From: Aliidiomarina sp. B3213 | Lineage (GTDB): Bacteria > Pseudomonadota > Gammaproteobacteria > Enterobacterales > Alteromonadaceae | Length of the DNA stretch: 64,000 nt | Direction of reading: 5' to 3' | NCBI RefSeq assembly: GCF_003290085.1 | Contig: NZ_QMKJ01000001.1 | Location: forward strand, 186,001-250,000 | Part shown: piece by piece, positions 1 through 9,372 of the stretch | Layout: each line of letters starts with the position of its first letter | How positions within the stretch are numbered: position 1 is the stretch's first letter | The notes under the pieces: model-generated | What the model saw: only the letters and a program-made list of their open reading frames with translations | What the model was told of the DNA's origin: nothing | The model's database searches: none | Translations under genes and position numbers: made by a program

Positions 1-102
1 TATGAGAAATTTTTTGCGGCCCGCGATTATCGCCAGGTTGCAGAACTCGAAGTGAACGGTATTCGCGGCGCTTTGTTGTTCCACGATCGTCCAGAACAAT
101 AA
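1..102 (+). CDS. C-terminal end of a truncated unidentified protein
   Basis: An open frame runs from the first base to a TAA at 100-102 and encodes the last 33 residues of a protein whose start lies outside the window. The tail is hydrophilic and ends in HDRPEQ. It has no membrane segment or motif that I recognise, so I name no function. The next gene starts 24 bases downstream on the same strand, so the two may share a transcript. The call rests on the open frame and the close spacing only. Confidence 0.5.
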   Translation, partial: YEKFFAARDYRQVAELEVNGIRGALLFHDRPEQ

Positions 103-126
103 TGAACATAAGATAGAGGACTAGGT

Positions 127-462
127 ATGGCATTTACTAGTTTTAAAGAGTTTTATCCTTATTATTTGAAAGAGCACAGCGACTTAAAATGTAGGGTCTT
201 GCATTATGTGGGAAGTACATTGGTACTTGCAGAACTTGTCATGTTTTTTCTTACTCTGCATTGGGGTTGGTTAGTGGCTATTCCTTTAACAGGGTATGGC
301 TTTGCGTGGATTGGTCATTTTGTGTTTGAGAAAAACAAACCTGCAACCTTTAAGCACCCTTGGTATAGCCTCGCGGGTGACTGGGTGATGTATAAAGACG
401 CTTGGGTGTACCTGTTTAGTCGGAAAAAAAGTGCTGCAGCCAAGCAGGCTTGGGGCATTTAA
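127..462 (+). CDS. DUF962 / Mpo1-like membrane protein
   Basis: This 111-residue protein matches the DUF962 (Mpo1-like) family: an N-terminal FYPYYL...H segment, two hydrophobic helices at about residues 27-45 and 48-65, and the conserved tail motifs GHFVFEKNKPATF and HPWYSL. The yeast relative Mpo1 is an iron-dependent dioxygenase of 2-hydroxy fatty acids, and the conserved histidines here (in HSD, LHY, GHF and HPW) fit metal binding. Activity in bacteria is inferred. An AGAGGA ribosome site lies about 7 bases before the ATG. The stop codon directly abuts the stop of the convergent DUF3301 gene. The family call is confident, the function is not. Confidence 0.85.
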   Translation: MAFTSFKEFYPYYLKEHSDLKCRVLHYVGSTLVLAELVMFFLTLHWGWLVAIPLTGYGFAWIGHFVFEKNKPATFKHPWYSLAGDWVMYKDAWVYLFSRKKSAAAKQAWGI

Positions 463-813
463 TTACCACTGATTATAACCGCGTTCAGGTTCAGGACTTG
501 GTTCCTGTGGGACGCGGTAAACGGGTAGTTCTTTACTCACACACTTTAAGTTCACCATATATATAGTGCCTTCATAGCGAGTTTCACCGTCACTTGAAAA
601 GCCGAAACTGAATTCCGCTTGCCATGCTAAACCGCGGTTCCAAACCGGTTTACCCTTTACCCGAGAAAGGTCTAGAAACTGCAACGATTCACCTTTGCAT
701 AAATGCAGAATATGGCGTTTGGCGTATTCTTCTTGCTTTCTCCAACTCCAAAAAAGCCATCCGCCCATAGCGGCGACAAGTAGCAGCAGAATATTAATCA
801 GGTTCGCGGTCAT
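463..813 (-). CDS. DUF3301 family membrane-anchored protein
   Basis: This 116-residue protein has one N-terminal membrane helix (about residues 4-22) followed by WRKQEEYAKRH, then a soluble domain with LQFLDLSRV and an aromatic AEFSFGFSSDGETRYEG segment. This is the layout of the DUF3301 family, which has no assigned function as far as I know. Its ATG overlaps the TGA of the upstream DUF3549 gene by 4 bases, so the two are probably translationally coupled. The topology suggests an inner-membrane anchor with a small soluble domain. The proline- and glutamate-rich C-terminus looks disordered. Confidence 0.8.
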   Translation of the reverse strand: MTANLINILLLLVAAMGGWLFWSWRKQEEYAKRHILHLCKGESLQFLDLSRVKGKPVWNRGLAWQAEFSFGFSSDGETRYEGTIYMVNLKCVSKELPVYRVPQEPSPEPERGYNQW

Positions 814-1844
814 GATCTGCCTTTCATATTTGTGATGAGTTTCACAATTTGCTGTTGAAGCTGTTCATTCTGTTGCGGACTATTGAGCAGCTGCAAGCAG
901 TTCATTCTTAATGACGGCAGAGTGACTAGCTCTTTAAATAAAGACTGAAATACTTCTTCGCTATCGGTTGCTAGCACCTCAAAGTAGTTTTGAAATACTT
1001 CTGGTTTTGCTAGTGCTTGCCATAGTCGAGCAGCAATAATAATTAAAATTTGAGTGCGTGTTTCACCTTCACTTTGCTGCAAGGTTTTAAGTACGAACTG
1101 TTCTACACCTTTTCGATTCGCTACAGACGCCATAGCTTGCAAAAGCACAGGGTTTACCCGTGAGCTTTCGTTGCTTTGCGCTTTCCCAATCAGGTTGTCT
1201 GCAAGTGAAGAAGGCAATTGCGCATGTTCAATAGCTTGGCAAACAGCTTGCTGTAGTGGCTCAGGCCACTCTAGTAGATTCAGGTTTAAAGTTTGCTGCA
1301 CTGATGAATTTTCCAACTTGCGTTGTATAACGTCATGAATACCTTGCACGCCAAGCTGTTGCCAGTCTATGTCTGAGTTACCTGAGAAAAATGCGTCTGC
1401 CGACTCAAAGTGAATAGAGGCATTTAGGTCAAAGTCGCGGGTAAACTGAGCATGAAATGCAGCACGTTTGTTCATGTCGGGTGTGAATATGTAAGGGTTC
1501 TGCTCTAATAGCGCTTCTTGTTCTTTTGTGGGGTCTTGCGTTAGATCTGACCCTAGTGCTTCCACAATAATACTCATGAAGTGCTGCATAGCCGCTTGCT
1601 GGAAGCCTCCGCGTTCGTCTAACGGTAGCGAGGCAAACCAAATGTAGGGTTTGTCTATTGACTGCCAGAATACAAGTGCGAGCCAAGCTTTTTGCTGGCG
1701 CGGAGTTGGAAAGGGTTGGCGTCCGGTTTCTACTTCTTCGATAAGGGCAGGGCTGAGCGCACGAACTTGGCGTGAAAGGTCATAGGCACACCAACGACAG
1801 CCGCTAGCATTCATAAATTCGGACAAAGTAGAAATTTGGCTCAC
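810..1844 (-). CDS. DUF3549 family protein
   Basis: This 344-residue protein begins MSQISTLSEFMNASGC and continues with a block around RWCAYDLSRQVRAL and PRQQKAWLALVFWQ. These are hallmarks of the DUF3549 family found in Vibrio, Shewanella and Alteromonas relatives. It is mostly helical, without signal peptide or membrane segments, so probably cytoplasmic. Function unknown. The start is a GTG at 1844 with an AGG about 10 bases upstream. It is the first gene of a two-gene unit with the overlapping DUF3301 gene and is transcribed divergently from yqcC. Confidence 0.82.
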   Translation of the reverse strand: MSQISTLSEFMNASGCRWCAYDLSRQVRALSPALIEEVETGRQPFPTPRQQKAWLALVFWQSIDKPYIWFASLPLDERGGFQQAAMQHFMSIIVEALGSDLTQDPTKEQEALLEQNPYIFTPDMNKRAAFHAQFTRDFDLNASIHFESADAFFSGNSDIDWQQLGVQGIHDVIQRKLENSSVQQTLNLNLLEWPEPLQQAVCQAIEHAQLPSSLADNLIGKAQSNESSRVNPVLLQAMASVANRKGVEQFVLKTLQQSEGETRTQILIIIAARLWQALAKPEVFQNYFEVLATDSEEVFQSLFKELVTLPSLRMNCLQLLNSPQQNEQLQQQIVKLITNMKGRS

Positions 1845-1942
1845 AACAACTTACCTATATTCTTTTGAATTGCGCAGGCATTCTACTGACTTTATAAAGT
1901 GCTCTCCACCTTTTGTTTATGGGTTGTGCAGATTGCCAAGCG

Positions 1943-1971
1943 TTTTGTCGGTGTACGAATTCAGGTATAAT
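1943..1971 (+). promoter_or_regulatory. Candidate sigma-70 promoter for yqcC-truC
   Basis: A perfect TATAAT at 1966-1971 lies 17 bases after TTTTGT (1943-1948), with the alternative TTGTCG (1945-1950) at 15 bases. It sits about 30 bases before the yqcC ATG in the divergent gap. The -10 box is strong and the -35 box weak. Confidence 0.5.
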
Positions 1972-2001
1972 TCGCGATTCATATTGATAGGAGTAGTGGT
2001 A

Positions 2002-2334
2002 ATGCATTCGAGTGACTTCAAGCAACAGTTAAGTGCGTTGATTCGTGAACTAAGAGACGAAATGCAAGGTGCTGAGTTATGGGACAGCAAAGCACCGTCG
2101 CAAAAAGCCTTGAAGAGCACTCAACCGTTTGCGTATGACACGTTAGAGTTCTATCAGTGGCTGCAATTTATATTTATTCCGAATATGAAAGAACGGATTG
2201 ATAAGAAAAAGCCTTTACCTAATCGTCTTGAAGTTAGCCCCATGGCGGAAGAAGCATGGCGCGGAAATTGGAAAGAGCGCCGCCAGGTCATATTGGTTTT
2301 GCGCAAAATAGATGAAATGTTCAAAAGTGCATAA
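2002..2334 (+). CDS. yqcC: YqcC family protein (DUF446)
   Basis: A 110-residue cytoplasmic helical protein matching YqcC: the central YDTLEFYQWLQFIFIPNMKER and the end motif RRQVILVLRKIDEMF are typical. The E. coli protein is of nearly the same length. I chose the ATG at 2002 because it follows a GATAGGAG ribosome site and gives the family length; the frame is open upstream to 1870 but that part overlaps the promoter and resembles nothing. The gene lies 20 bases before truC, as yqcC does in Enterobacterales. Its function is unknown; the pairing suggests a link to tRNA modification, but that is inference. Confidence 0.88.
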   Translation: MHSSDFKQQLSALIRELRDEMQGAELWDSKAPSQKALKSTQPFAYDTLEFYQWLQFIFIPNMKERIDKKKPLPNRLEVSPMAEEAWRGNWKERRQVILVLRKIDEMFKSA

Positions 2335-2354
2335 TCTATAGTAGGCAAAGAAGC

Positions 2355-3059
2355 ATGCTTCCTATTTTGTTCCAAGACGAACATATCGTTGTTATTGATA
2401 AACCTTCCGGTTTATTAGTTCACCGTACAGCTTTGGCATGGGGTGAAACCGAATTCGCCATGCAACAGCTGCGCGACCAAATTGACCAACATGTTTTTCC
2501 TATTCATCGACTAGACCGACCAACGTCCGGGGTATTGGTGTTTGCCTTGAATTCGGAAATCGCCCGAAAGCTAAGTGACGCTTTCGCCAACAGAGAAGTA
2601 GAGAAAACCTACCATGCGGTGGTACGCGGTTATATGCCAGATTCAGGTGTAATCGACTATCCATTGGTAGAAGAGTTGGATGACGTCGCAGACAAGCAAG
2701 CTTCGAAAACCCCAGAAGCGAAGGAAGCTATTACTGAATTTGAAACTGTGGCGAAAGTAGAGTTACCTTTTAAGGTGAGCAAAAAGCACGATACTAGCCG
2801 TTTTTCGTTAGTGAAATGCAAGCCTAAAACAGGAAGAAAACATCAGATTCGTCGACATTTAGCACACCTAAGACATCCAATCATTGGTGACACCAACCAT
2901 GGTGATGGTAGGCAGAATCGTTTCTTTCGAGAACATTTTGATTGTCATCGGTTGTTGCTCATTGCATCGGCAATTCGTTTCGAGCACCCGGTAACTCAAG
3001 AAGAAATACACCTCGAGCTACCCTTGCCCGAGGTGTTTAAAACAGCTTTTAGAGATTAG
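2355..3059 (+). CDS. truC: tRNA pseudouridine(65) synthase TruC
   Basis: A 234-residue enzyme of the RluA-type pseudouridine synthase family. Residues 51-67 contain [15 protein letters not shown], whose aspartate is the catalytic residue. KPSGLLVH near residue 17 and [13 protein letters not shown] near residue 160 are further family blocks. TruC isomerises uridine 65 in certain tRNAs. It has no N-terminal S4 domain, which separates it from RluC and RluD and agrees with TruC. It follows yqcC, the arrangement known in E. coli. Its TAG overlaps the stop codon of the convergent dapD gene. Confidence 0.93.
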   Translation: MLPILFQDEHIVVIDKPSGLLVHRTALAWGETEFAMQQLRDQIDQHVFPIHRLDRPTSGVLVFALNSEIARKLSDAFANREVEKTYHAVVRGYMPDSGVIDYPLVEELDDVADKQASKTPEAKEAITEFETVAKVELPFKVSKKHDTSRFSLVKCKPKTGRKHQIRRHLAHLRHPIIGDTNHGDGRQNRFFREHFDCHRLLLIASAIRFEHPVTQEEIHLELPLPEVFKTAFRD

Positions 3060-3880
3060 TCAGCGGCGCGTAATAGCTCGTTGATACCTACTTTTGCTTT
3101 CGTTTTTTCGTCAACTTTCTTCACAATAATGGCAGCGTATAAAGAGTGCGTGCCATCTTTTGAAGGTAGCGAACCAGGAACAACTACGGCACCTGCCGGT
3201 ACTCGACCATAATGAATTTCCCCTGTTTCACGGTCAAAAATACGGGTGCTTTGACCAATGTATACGCCCATTGAAATAACTGCGCCTTGCTCAACAATAA
3301 CGCCCTCTACAATTTCAGAGCGTGCACCAATAAAGCAGTTATCTTCAATGATGGTTGGCGTAGCTTGCAGTGGTTCAAGTACGCCTCCAATGCCAACACC
3401 GCCCGACAAGTGCACGTTTTTACCGATTTGTGCGCATGAACCTACAGTCGCCCAAGTATCGACCATGGAGCCTTCGTCGACATAAGCGCCAAGGTTAATG
3501 TAACTAGGCATAACCACGACATTTTTACCGACAAAGCTTCCTTTTCGAACCATTGCAGGTGGAACAATGCGAACTCCGTCACGTTGAAAGTCAGCTTTCG
3601 TGTAGTCTGCGTATTTGCTGGGTACCTTGTCGTAAAAACGGGTTTCACCGCCTTCCATCACTTCATTATCTGACAAGCGGAAGCTAAGAAGTACCGCCTT
3701 TTTTACCCACTCGTTTACAACCCATTCAGAGCCATTTTTTTCTGCTACACGAAGTGTGCCTTTGTCGAGTTCTGCAAGTACTTCGGTAACCGCGTCACGC
3801 ACGTCTTGTGGTGCTGAAGTGGGTGAAATGTCTGCGCGGTTTTCAAATGCTTGTTCAATCACTTGCTGTAAAGAGCTCAT
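3056..3880 (-). CDS. dapD: 2,3,4,5-tetrahydropyridine-2,6-dicarboxylate N-succinyltransferase
   Basis: This 274-residue enzyme succinylates tetrahydrodipicolinate in the succinylase branch of lysine and meso-diaminopimelate synthesis. The N-terminal helical domain is followed from about residue 105 by left-handed beta-helix hexapeptide repeats ([20 protein letters not shown], then [15 protein letters not shown]). The family signature [20 protein letters not shown] is intact. It is the last gene of map-glnD-dapD, 12 bases after glnD. The window also carries dapA at 60640, another step of the same pathway. Length agrees with the E. coli enzyme (274 residues). Confidence 0.97.
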   Translation of the reverse strand: MSSLQQVIEQAFENRADISPTSAPQDVRDAVTEVLAELDKGTLRVAEKNGSEWVVNEWVKKAVLLSFRLSDNEVMEGGETRFYDKVPSKYADYTKADFQRDGVRIVPPAMVRKGSFVGKNVVVMPSYINLGAYVDEGSMVDTWATVGSCAQIGKNVHLSGGVGIGGVLEPLQATPTIIEDNCFIGARSEIVEGVIVEQGAVISMGVYIGQSTRIFDRETGEIHYGRVPAGAVVVPGSLPSKDGTHSLYAAIIVKKVDEKTKAKVGINELLRAAD

Positions 3881-3892
3881 TGATTTTTCCTT

Positions 3893-6511
3893 TTAACTGT
3901 CGAGTTCTTGAATAATTGCCTGTCGTAAATCGTGCTGCTCGTTTTCATTGAGCGCCTCATAGTTACTGTTGGTGACCATGAAAAAGTCTTCTGCTTGTTC
4001 TCCCACAGTGGTGATTTTTGCCGCCATAACAATCACCGACTGAGCTTGAAAAACTCTAGCTAAACGGGCAATAAGACCTGGGCGGTCTAGCGTGACGAGT
4101 TCAAAATGGGTTCGCCGTTGGCCCTTGTGCGAGAGAAAGTTTACTTTGGTTTTCACCGTGAAATTTTTCATACGCCTTGAAAGCGGGCGATGATGTATCG
4201 GTGGGTTACTACGTTTGCGCAGAACGTCTTGTAAATGCTGCTGAACTTCGGCAATACGGTCTAAACTTTCTAATGGTGAACCGTCTTGTTCTAATACAAT
4301 GAATGTATCCATAACAAAGCCGTCGCGTGTATTCAGGATTTGTGCGTCGTGAATACTTAGGTGTTCTGCATCGAGCACAGCTGTAACGTTGGCGAACAGG
4401 TGGTTCTCTTCAACATGATAAATAAATATCTCTGTTGTGCCTTGGTTGTTTTCGTCGCCAATTAAAATAAGCGGTAATTGCCGGTCTTTTACATTCGTTA
4501 AATGCTGGCTATGCCACGCAATCTGTTCTGGCGTGTGGCGAGAAAAGTAGTCCGCAGTAAACCGTGACCAAAGATGCTGAATGTCTTCTACATTAAAGCC
4601 AGCGCTAAGTAACAAAGCCAATGCATTTTGCTTATTTTCTTGAACGCGCTCTCTCAGTGTTGTTTTACTCTCGCCGTCGTTACCTAATGTTGCTTCGGTT
4701 GCTCGGTACAGTTCTTCTAGTAGCGTTGCTTTCCAGTTATTCCAAAGGTTGGCGTTGGTTGCGCGAATGTCTGCTACGGTAAGGCAATACAAGTGCTGCA
4801 AGCGGCGCTTTGTTTTAACTTTTTGAGCGAACTCTCGAATAACATCAGGGTCGTAAATATCTCTTTTCTGAGCAGTCATCGACATTAACAGATGTTGCTC
4901 AACTAACCAGGCTACAAGTTCTGTGTCTTCTGTGTTGTAACCATGTTGAGCACAGAATTCGCGCGCGTCAGCAGCGCCAAGTTCTGAATGATCGCCTCCA
5001 CGTCCTTTCGCGATGTCGTGGAATATCCCTGCTAAAAACAATAGTTCAGGCGTTTTAAAGTTTTGTACGAGTTCGCTACATAGCGGGAATTGTTCACTTC
5101 TTGCTGGCAGAGTAAAGCGGTATAAATTGCGAACAAGCCTAAACGTGTGTTCGTCGACTGTATAGGCATGGAATAAATCGAACTGCATTTGCCCAACAAT
5201 TTGCGCCCAAGCGGGTAAGTAGCAAGCTATTATTCCGTGGCGATGCATTAGCGTGAAGGCGCGACCGAATCCTTTTGGGGTAGCCACGAGCTGGCAAAAT
5301 AGCTCACGGCATTCTGCTATTTCACACAATGGTTTTTCTTGTTGCGAGCGAGCGTTTCGCAACAGCCTTATGGTATGGGAGTGAATACCTTTAATACGTT
5401 TGTCTGCGGCAATGGTAATAAAGAACCGCATAATGTTAACTGGATTTTCAAATACGTCGTCGGCACTCGCCATAATAAGGTTACCGGTGCGCGCGAACTG
5501 TTCTGAAATAACTTCGGGTTGCTGTAAGTCGGTTGGACCAAGAATAGCCTGCTCAAAAAATTGCAGCAGCATTCGGTTGAGCTCACTGACTTTTAAAACG
5601 ACTTGGAAGTAGTCCTTCATCATTTTTTCAACGGCTGCTTTTCCTGCATTTCCATATCCTAGCCAGCGGGCAACTTCAGGCTGATAATCAAATAGTAACC
5701 GGTCTTCGCATTTACCAGCAGTTAAATGTAGTGCGTAGCGTATTCGCCATAAAAAATTCTGACATTCGCGTAATTCGACGAACTCATCGGCAGTAATGTA
5801 GTTGTATTCCACCAAGCTTTCGTCTTTGCGAGTTTTAAAGTGCTGTTTGGCTATCCAGTGAATCGTTTGAATGTCGCGAAGGCCACCCGGAGAGCCTTTG
5901 ATATTCGGTTCCAAGTTATACGAGGTACCGTGAAAGTTCTGGTGTCGTTTGGTCTGTTCATCACTTTTAGCTTGGTAGAAGTCACGGCTTTGCCAAGGAA
6001 ACTGTGTCATTACCGAGCCGTGTAGTGCTTCAGACAAAGATTGCTTGCCGGCAACAATGCGACTTTCAATTAAAGATGTAGCGATAGTAATGTCAGCGGC
6101 TGCCTGTAACATGCAATCGGGCACGGTGCGCACAGCGTGGCCAATATCAATCTTTAAGTCCCATAAATGGGTGATGAAAGCGCTAAGCTTTTCTTCTTGT
6201 TCCAAGCTAAGTTTGCTCTCAAAAAGTATGAGTAGATCAATGTCGGAACCAGGGTGCAGCACGGCGCGTCCATAACCACCAACAGCCATTAAGGTTAGAG
6301 GCTCTTGCTCTAGTTCCAGAATTGTCCAGAGGTTACGAAGTAGGTCGTCGAAAAAGCCTGCTCGGTCGTGAACAAGAGTGTCAATTTCGGCAACGAAGAA
6401 TTGCTCAGCGGCCCATTCGTTGTAGGCCTGCAACTGTGCTCGCCATTGCGATATAGGTTGCAGGCTTTCAGGCCAGATTGGTCTGAATAAACTGGGCGTA
6501 TCAACGATCAT
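3893..6511 (-). CDS. glnD: Bifunctional [protein-PII] uridylyltransferase / uridylyl-removing enzyme
   Basis: An 872-residue sensor of glutamine that adds UMP to PII proteins when nitrogen is scarce and removes it when glutamine is plentiful. The nucleotidyltransferase motif GGYGRAVLHPGSDIDLL spans residues 78-94, with metal-binding D90 and D92. An HD phosphohydrolase domain follows near the middle (FHDIAKGRGGDHSELGA), and two C-terminal ACT domains (about residues 690-770 and 800-870, the latter around TLDRPGLIARLARVF) bind glutamine. The ATG directly abuts the TAG of map, which implies translational coupling. Length is close to the E. coli protein. Confidence 0.97.
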   Translation of the reverse strand: MIVDTPSLFRPIWPESLQPISQWRAQLQAYNEWAAEQFFVAEIDTLVHDRAGFFDDLLRNLWTILELEQEPLTLMAVGGYGRAVLHPGSDIDLLILFESKLSLEQEEKLSAFITHLWDLKIDIGHAVRTVPDCMLQAAADITIATSLIESRIVAGKQSLSEALHGSVMTQFPWQSRDFYQAKSDEQTKRHQNFHGTSYNLEPNIKGSPGGLRDIQTIHWIAKQHFKTRKDESLVEYNYITADEFVELRECQNFLWRIRYALHLTAGKCEDRLLFDYQPEVARWLGYGNAGKAAVEKMMKDYFQVVLKVSELNRMLLQFFEQAILGPTDLQQPEVISEQFARTGNLIMASADDVFENPVNIMRFFITIAADKRIKGIHSHTIRLLRNARSQQEKPLCEIAECRELFCQLVATPKGFGRAFTLMHRHGIIACYLPAWAQIVGQMQFDLFHAYTVDEHTFRLVRNLYRFTLPARSEQFPLCSELVQNFKTPELLFLAGIFHDIAKGRGGDHSELGAADAREFCAQHGYNTEDTELVAWLVEQHLLMSMTAQKRDIYDPDVIREFAQKVKTKRRLQHLYCLTVADIRATNANLWNNWKATLLEELYRATEATLGNDGESKTTLRERVQENKQNALALLLSAGFNVEDIQHLWSRFTADYFSRHTPEQIAWHSQHLTNVKDRQLPLILIGDENNQGTTEIFIYHVEENHLFANVTAVLDAEHLSIHDAQILNTRDGFVMDTFIVLEQDGSPLESLDRIAEVQQHLQDVLRKRSNPPIHHRPLSRRMKNFTVKTKVNFLSHKGQRRTHFELVTLDRPGLIARLARVFQAQSVIVMAAKITTVGEQAEDFFMVTNSNYEALNENEQHDLRQAIIQELDS

Positions 6512-7294
6512 CTATGCACCGATAACGCGTGGAAGGTCTTCATCCTCTCGCAGTGTTAGCACTTCAACGCCTGTCTCTGTAACTAACATCGTATGTTCCC
6601 ATTGCGCACTTAGGCTGCGGTCTTTGGTTAAAACTGTCCAACCGTCACTAAGCGTTTTAGTGTTGCGTTTTCCTGCGTTGATCATAGGCTCGATGGTTAA
6701 GCACATACCAGCCTGAAGTGTTTCTCCGGTACCAGGACGACCATAATGCAAAACTTGTGGGTCTTCATGGAATTCGTTGCCGATTCCATGCCCGCAATAT
6801 TCACGAACGATAGAATAGCCAAACTTCTCACCGTACTTTTGTATGGCGGCACCAATGTCGCCAAGCTGAACACCGGGTTTGACCATTTTAATCGCTAAGT
6901 AGAGAGCTTCTTGCGTGACTTTAGTTAAACGGTTCGCCAGAATGCTACCTTCACCCACAATAAACATTTTGCTCGTGTCGCCGTGGTAACCGTCTTTTTT
7001 TACGGTAACGTCGATATTAATGATGTCGCCGTCTTTCAGCTTTTTATCGTTCGGTATGCCGTGGCATACGCAATGGTTAACAGACGTGCAAATCGACTTC
7101 GGGAAGCCATGGTAATTCAGTGGCGCAGGGTAGGCGTCGTGAGCGACAATGTAGTCATGACAAATTTGGTTCAACTCGTCTGTGGTTACACCCGCTTTAA
7201 CGTGCTCACCAATCATTTCCAATACGCTTGCTGCGAGTCGCCCAGCGACTCGCATTTTTTCGATTTCTTCAGCCGTTTTAATTTTTATCGCCAT
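6512..7294 (-). CDS. map: Type I methionine aminopeptidase
   Basis: A 260-residue enzyme that removes the initiator methionine from new proteins. Metal ligands are visible: the two aspartates in NIDVTVKKDGYHGDTSKMF, the histidine in HGIGNEFHEDP, the glutamate in LTIEPM and the last glutamate in VTETGVEVLT. The substrate-contacting histidine lies in YHGFPKSICTSVNH. There is no N-terminal extension, so this is the bacterial type Ia form. It opens the map-glnD-dapD operon and is divergent from rpsB, the standard gammaproteobacterial arrangement. Confidence 0.97.
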   Translation of the reverse strand: MAIKIKTAEEIEKMRVAGRLAASVLEMIGEHVKAGVTTDELNQICHDYIVAHDAYPAPLNYHGFPKSICTSVNHCVCHGIPNDKKLKDGDIINIDVTVKKDGYHGDTSKMFIVGEGSILANRLTKVTQEALYLAIKMVKPGVQLGDIGAAIQKYGEKFGYSIVREYCGHGIGNEFHEDPQVLHYGRPGTGETLQAGMCLTIEPMINAGKRNTKTLSDGWTVLTKDRSLSAQWEHTMLVTETGVEVLTLREDEDLPRVIGA

Positions 7295-7409
7295 GCGATT
7301 CAGATCTCTACTTCTTCAAATGAGTTGTAGCTCAAAAAATAGGGTTTTGAACTGCTCTAAATTGTCATGTAAAGGAGTTTACCAGAATCAGTTAAAAATG
7401 GCATCCGGC

Positions 7410-7438
7410 TTGTAGTTTTATGGTGGTTATGGTATAAA
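7410..7438 (+). promoter_or_regulatory. rpsB promoter with extended -10
   Basis: TTGTAG (7410-7415) is followed after 17 bases by TATAAA (7433-7438), preceded by TG at 7430-7431 to form an extended -10 (TGGTATAAA). The next bases, TCGCGCCGCC, form a GC-rich discriminator, the kind linked to stringent control. As I recall, rpsB promoters of gammaproteobacteria share this extended -10 and GC-rich start region. Confidence 0.75.
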
Positions 7439-7444
7439 TCGCGC

Positions 7445-7582
7445 CGCCTGAGAAAACAAAGTTCTTTCGGCACAAACTATTTAAATTAAACACACATATA
7501 CCGTCACATGGTGCGGGGTGCTCGGAAACGGGTCGCAGCATGGGGTGTATGGAGGCTTAACCCCTTAAAAAGGAAAAATATT
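7445..7582 (+). promoter_or_regulatory. Structured rpsB 5' leader, putative S2 autoregulatory element
   Basis: About 140 bases of untranslated leader separate the promoter from rpsB. CTCG (7521-7524) and CGGG (7529-7532) form a stem closed by a GAAA tetraloop. GGGGT (7542-7546) can pair with ACCCC (7560-7564) around a loop holding GGAGG. In E. coli the rpsB leader is the target for feedback by ribosomal protein S2, and leaders of this type are conserved across gammaproteobacteria. Position and structure fit that, but I assign the element by context and not by alignment. The frame is open upstream of rpsB through this leader, which should not be read as an N-terminal extension. Confidence 0.6.
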
Positions 7583-8332
7583 ATGGCTAATGTGTCGATG
7601 CGCGACATGCTAAAAGCTGGTGTCCACTTCGGTCACCAAACTCGTTTCTGGAACCCAAAAATGAAGCCTTTCATCTTTGGCGCGAGAAACAAAATTCATA
7701 TCATCAACCTTGAGTCTACAGTTCCAATGTTTAACAAAGCATTGGGTCACCTTTCTCAAATCGGTGCAAACAACGGTAAAGTTCTTTTCGTAGGTACTAA
7801 ACGTGCTGCGTCTGAGCAAGTAGAAACTGCAGCAAAAGCTTGTGGTCAGTACTACGTTCAACACCGTTGGTTAGGTGGTATGTTGACGAACTGGAAAACA
7901 GTTCGCCAGTCAATCAAACGTTTGAAAGATCTAGAAACGCAAAGCCAAGACGGTACTTTTGATAAGTTAACCAAGAAAGAAGCACTAACGCTTACGCGTG
8001 AAATGCAAAAGCTTGAAAAGAGCCTTGGTGGTATCAAAAACATGGGCGGTTTGCCTGACGCATTGTTTGTGATCGACGCTGATCACGAGCACATTGCAAT
8101 TAAAGAAGCAAACAACCTAGGTATTCCTGTTATTGCAGTAGTCGATACAAACTCTGATCCAGACGGCGTTGACTACGTGATTCCTGGCAACGACGACGCA
8201 ATTCGCGCGATCCAGTTGTACTTGAACTCAGCTGCAACTGCTATTACTGAAGGCCGCAATCAAGGTGGCGCAGAAGTAAACAAAGCTGACGATTTCGTTG
8301 AAGCAGCTGACGAAGAAGCGAGTGCCGAGTAA
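7583..8332 (+). CDS. rpsB: 30S ribosomal protein S2
   Basis: A 249-residue ribosomal protein that joins the small subunit late in assembly and helps recruit S1. The start [20 protein letters not shown] and the blocks [22 protein letters not shown] and [12 protein letters not shown] are characteristic. The ATG at 7583 follows an AAGGAAAA site and gives the usual family start. The frame continues upstream for 25 codons, but that DNA is the regulatory leader. The acidic C-terminus ([15 protein letters not shown]) is typical. It is followed by a hairpin and then tsf. Confidence 0.98.
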   Translation: MANVSMRDMLKAGVHFGHQTRFWNPKMKPFIFGARNKIHIINLESTVPMFNKALGHLSQIGANNGKVLFVGTKRAASEQVETAAKACGQYYVQHRWLGGMLTNWKTVRQSIKRLKDLETQSQDGTFDKLTKKEALTLTREMQKLEKSLGGIKNMGGLPDALFVIDADHEHIAIKEANNLGIPVIAVVDTNSDPDGVDYVIPGNDDAIRAIQLYLNSAATAITEGRNQGGAEVNKADDFVEAADEEASAE

Positions 8333-8345
8333 TTGGTATTTGAGC

Positions 8346-8369
8346 GGTCCGGCGCAAGCCGGGCCATTT
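8346..8369 (+). terminator. rpsB-tsf intergenic hairpin (attenuator type)
   Basis: GGTCCGGC (8346-8353), a GCAA loop and GCCGGGCC (8358-8365) form an 8-bp stem with one G-U pair, followed by ATTTTC. The short T-run suggests partial termination, so that tsf is made at a different level from rpsB. A hairpin at this site is also known in E. coli. Confidence 0.6.
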
Positions 8370-8402
8370 TCGAAAGAATTCTGACGTATTGAGGTTTGAA
8401 TC

Positions 8403-9278
8403 ATGGCGATTACTGCTGCGATGGTTAAAGAACTGCGCGAGCGTACTGGCGCAGGTATGATGGATTGTAAGAAAGCATTGCAAGAAGCTGGTGGTGACAT
8501 CGAGCTTGCAATCGAAAATATGCGTAAAAGCGGTCAAGCTAAAGCGGCTAAGAAAGCAGGCCGTATTGCTGCTGAAGGTGTAATTCTTACTAAATCTGAA
8601 GGTAACGTAGGTACTCTAGTTGAGCTTAACTGTGAAACTGACTTCGTTGCTCGCGACAACAGCTTCCTTGGTTTTGGTGGTCAAGTAGTTGAAGCTGCAT
8701 TCGCAAACAAAGAAAACGATGTAGAAGCTTTGCGTGCAACTAGCATCGGTGATGCAACTGTTGACGAAACACGCGAAACTTTAGTAGCTAAAATCGGTGA
8801 GAACATGAACGTTCGCCGTGTAGCTACAATTACTGCTGGCGACCTAGTTGGAACTTATGTTCACGGTGGCCGCATTGGTGTTGCTGTTGCAATCACTGGT
8901 GGTGACGCAGAACTTGCTAAAGACATTGCTATGCATGTTGCTGCAAGTAACCCACAATTCGTTAAGCCAGAAGACGTTGACGCAGACGTTATTGCAAAAG
9001 AGCGTGAGATCCAAATCGACATCGCTATGCAGTCTGGCAAGCCGAAAGAAATCGCTGAGAAGATGGTTGAAGGCCGTATGAAGAAATTCACCGGTGAAAT
9101 CAGCCTTACAGGTCAGCCTTTCATTAAAGAGCCAAGCAAATCAGTTGGCGAATTGTTGAAAGAAGCTGGTGCTGACGTTGTTACTTTTGTTCGCTTTGAA
9201 GTGGGTGAAGGTATTGAACGTAAAGAAGAAGACTTCGCAGCTGAAGTTCAAGCTCAGGTAGCTGCTGCTAAAGGTTAA
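8403..9278 (+). CDS. tsf: Translation elongation factor Ts
   Basis: A 291-residue nucleotide exchange factor for EF-Tu. The N-terminal UBA-like domain ([20 protein letters not shown]) is followed by the EF-Tu-contacting motif [12 protein letters not shown] at about residues 76-87. The core contains the VAASNPQF block, and the C-terminal part has [20 protein letters not shown]. The ATG follows a GAGG site by about 9 bases. Length is in the normal range for gammaproteobacteria. It shares the rpsB promoter and ends at a strong terminator. Confidence 0.98.
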   Translation: MAITAAMVKELRERTGAGMMDCKKALQEAGGDIELAIENMRKSGQAKAAKKAGRIAAEGVILTKSEGNVGTLVELNCETDFVARDNSFLGFGGQVVEAAFANKENDVEALRATSIGDATVDETRETLVAKIGENMNVRRVATITAGDLVGTYVHGGRIGVAVAITGGDAELAKDIAMHVAASNPQFVKPEDVDADVIAKEREIQIDIAMQSGKPKEIAEKMVEGRMKKFTGEISLTGQPFIKEPSKSVGELLKEAGADVVTFVRFEVGEGIERKEEDFAAEVQAQVAAAKG

Positions 9279-9314
9279 TAGCATGGCAACGAAGCCGAGC
9301 AAACAATAGTAAAT

Positions 9315-9348
9315 ACCGCGCCTGACGTTAGTCGGCGCGGTTTTTTTT
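9315..9348 (+). terminator. Intrinsic terminator after tsf
   Basis: ACCGCGCC (9315-9322) pairs with GGCGCGGT (9334-9341), with a further inner GAC/GTC pairing around GTTA, and is followed by eight T residues. This is a strong Rho-independent terminator closing rpsB-tsf before pyrH. Confidence 0.92.
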
Positions 9349-9372
9349 AGCTTTTTATAAGGAAACCGACAC

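Noticed and set aside
7508-7582. A 25-codon in-frame N-terminal extension of rpsB
   Set aside because: The DNA is a structured leader, and S2 proteins start at the MANVSMRDM-type position after a good ribosome site.
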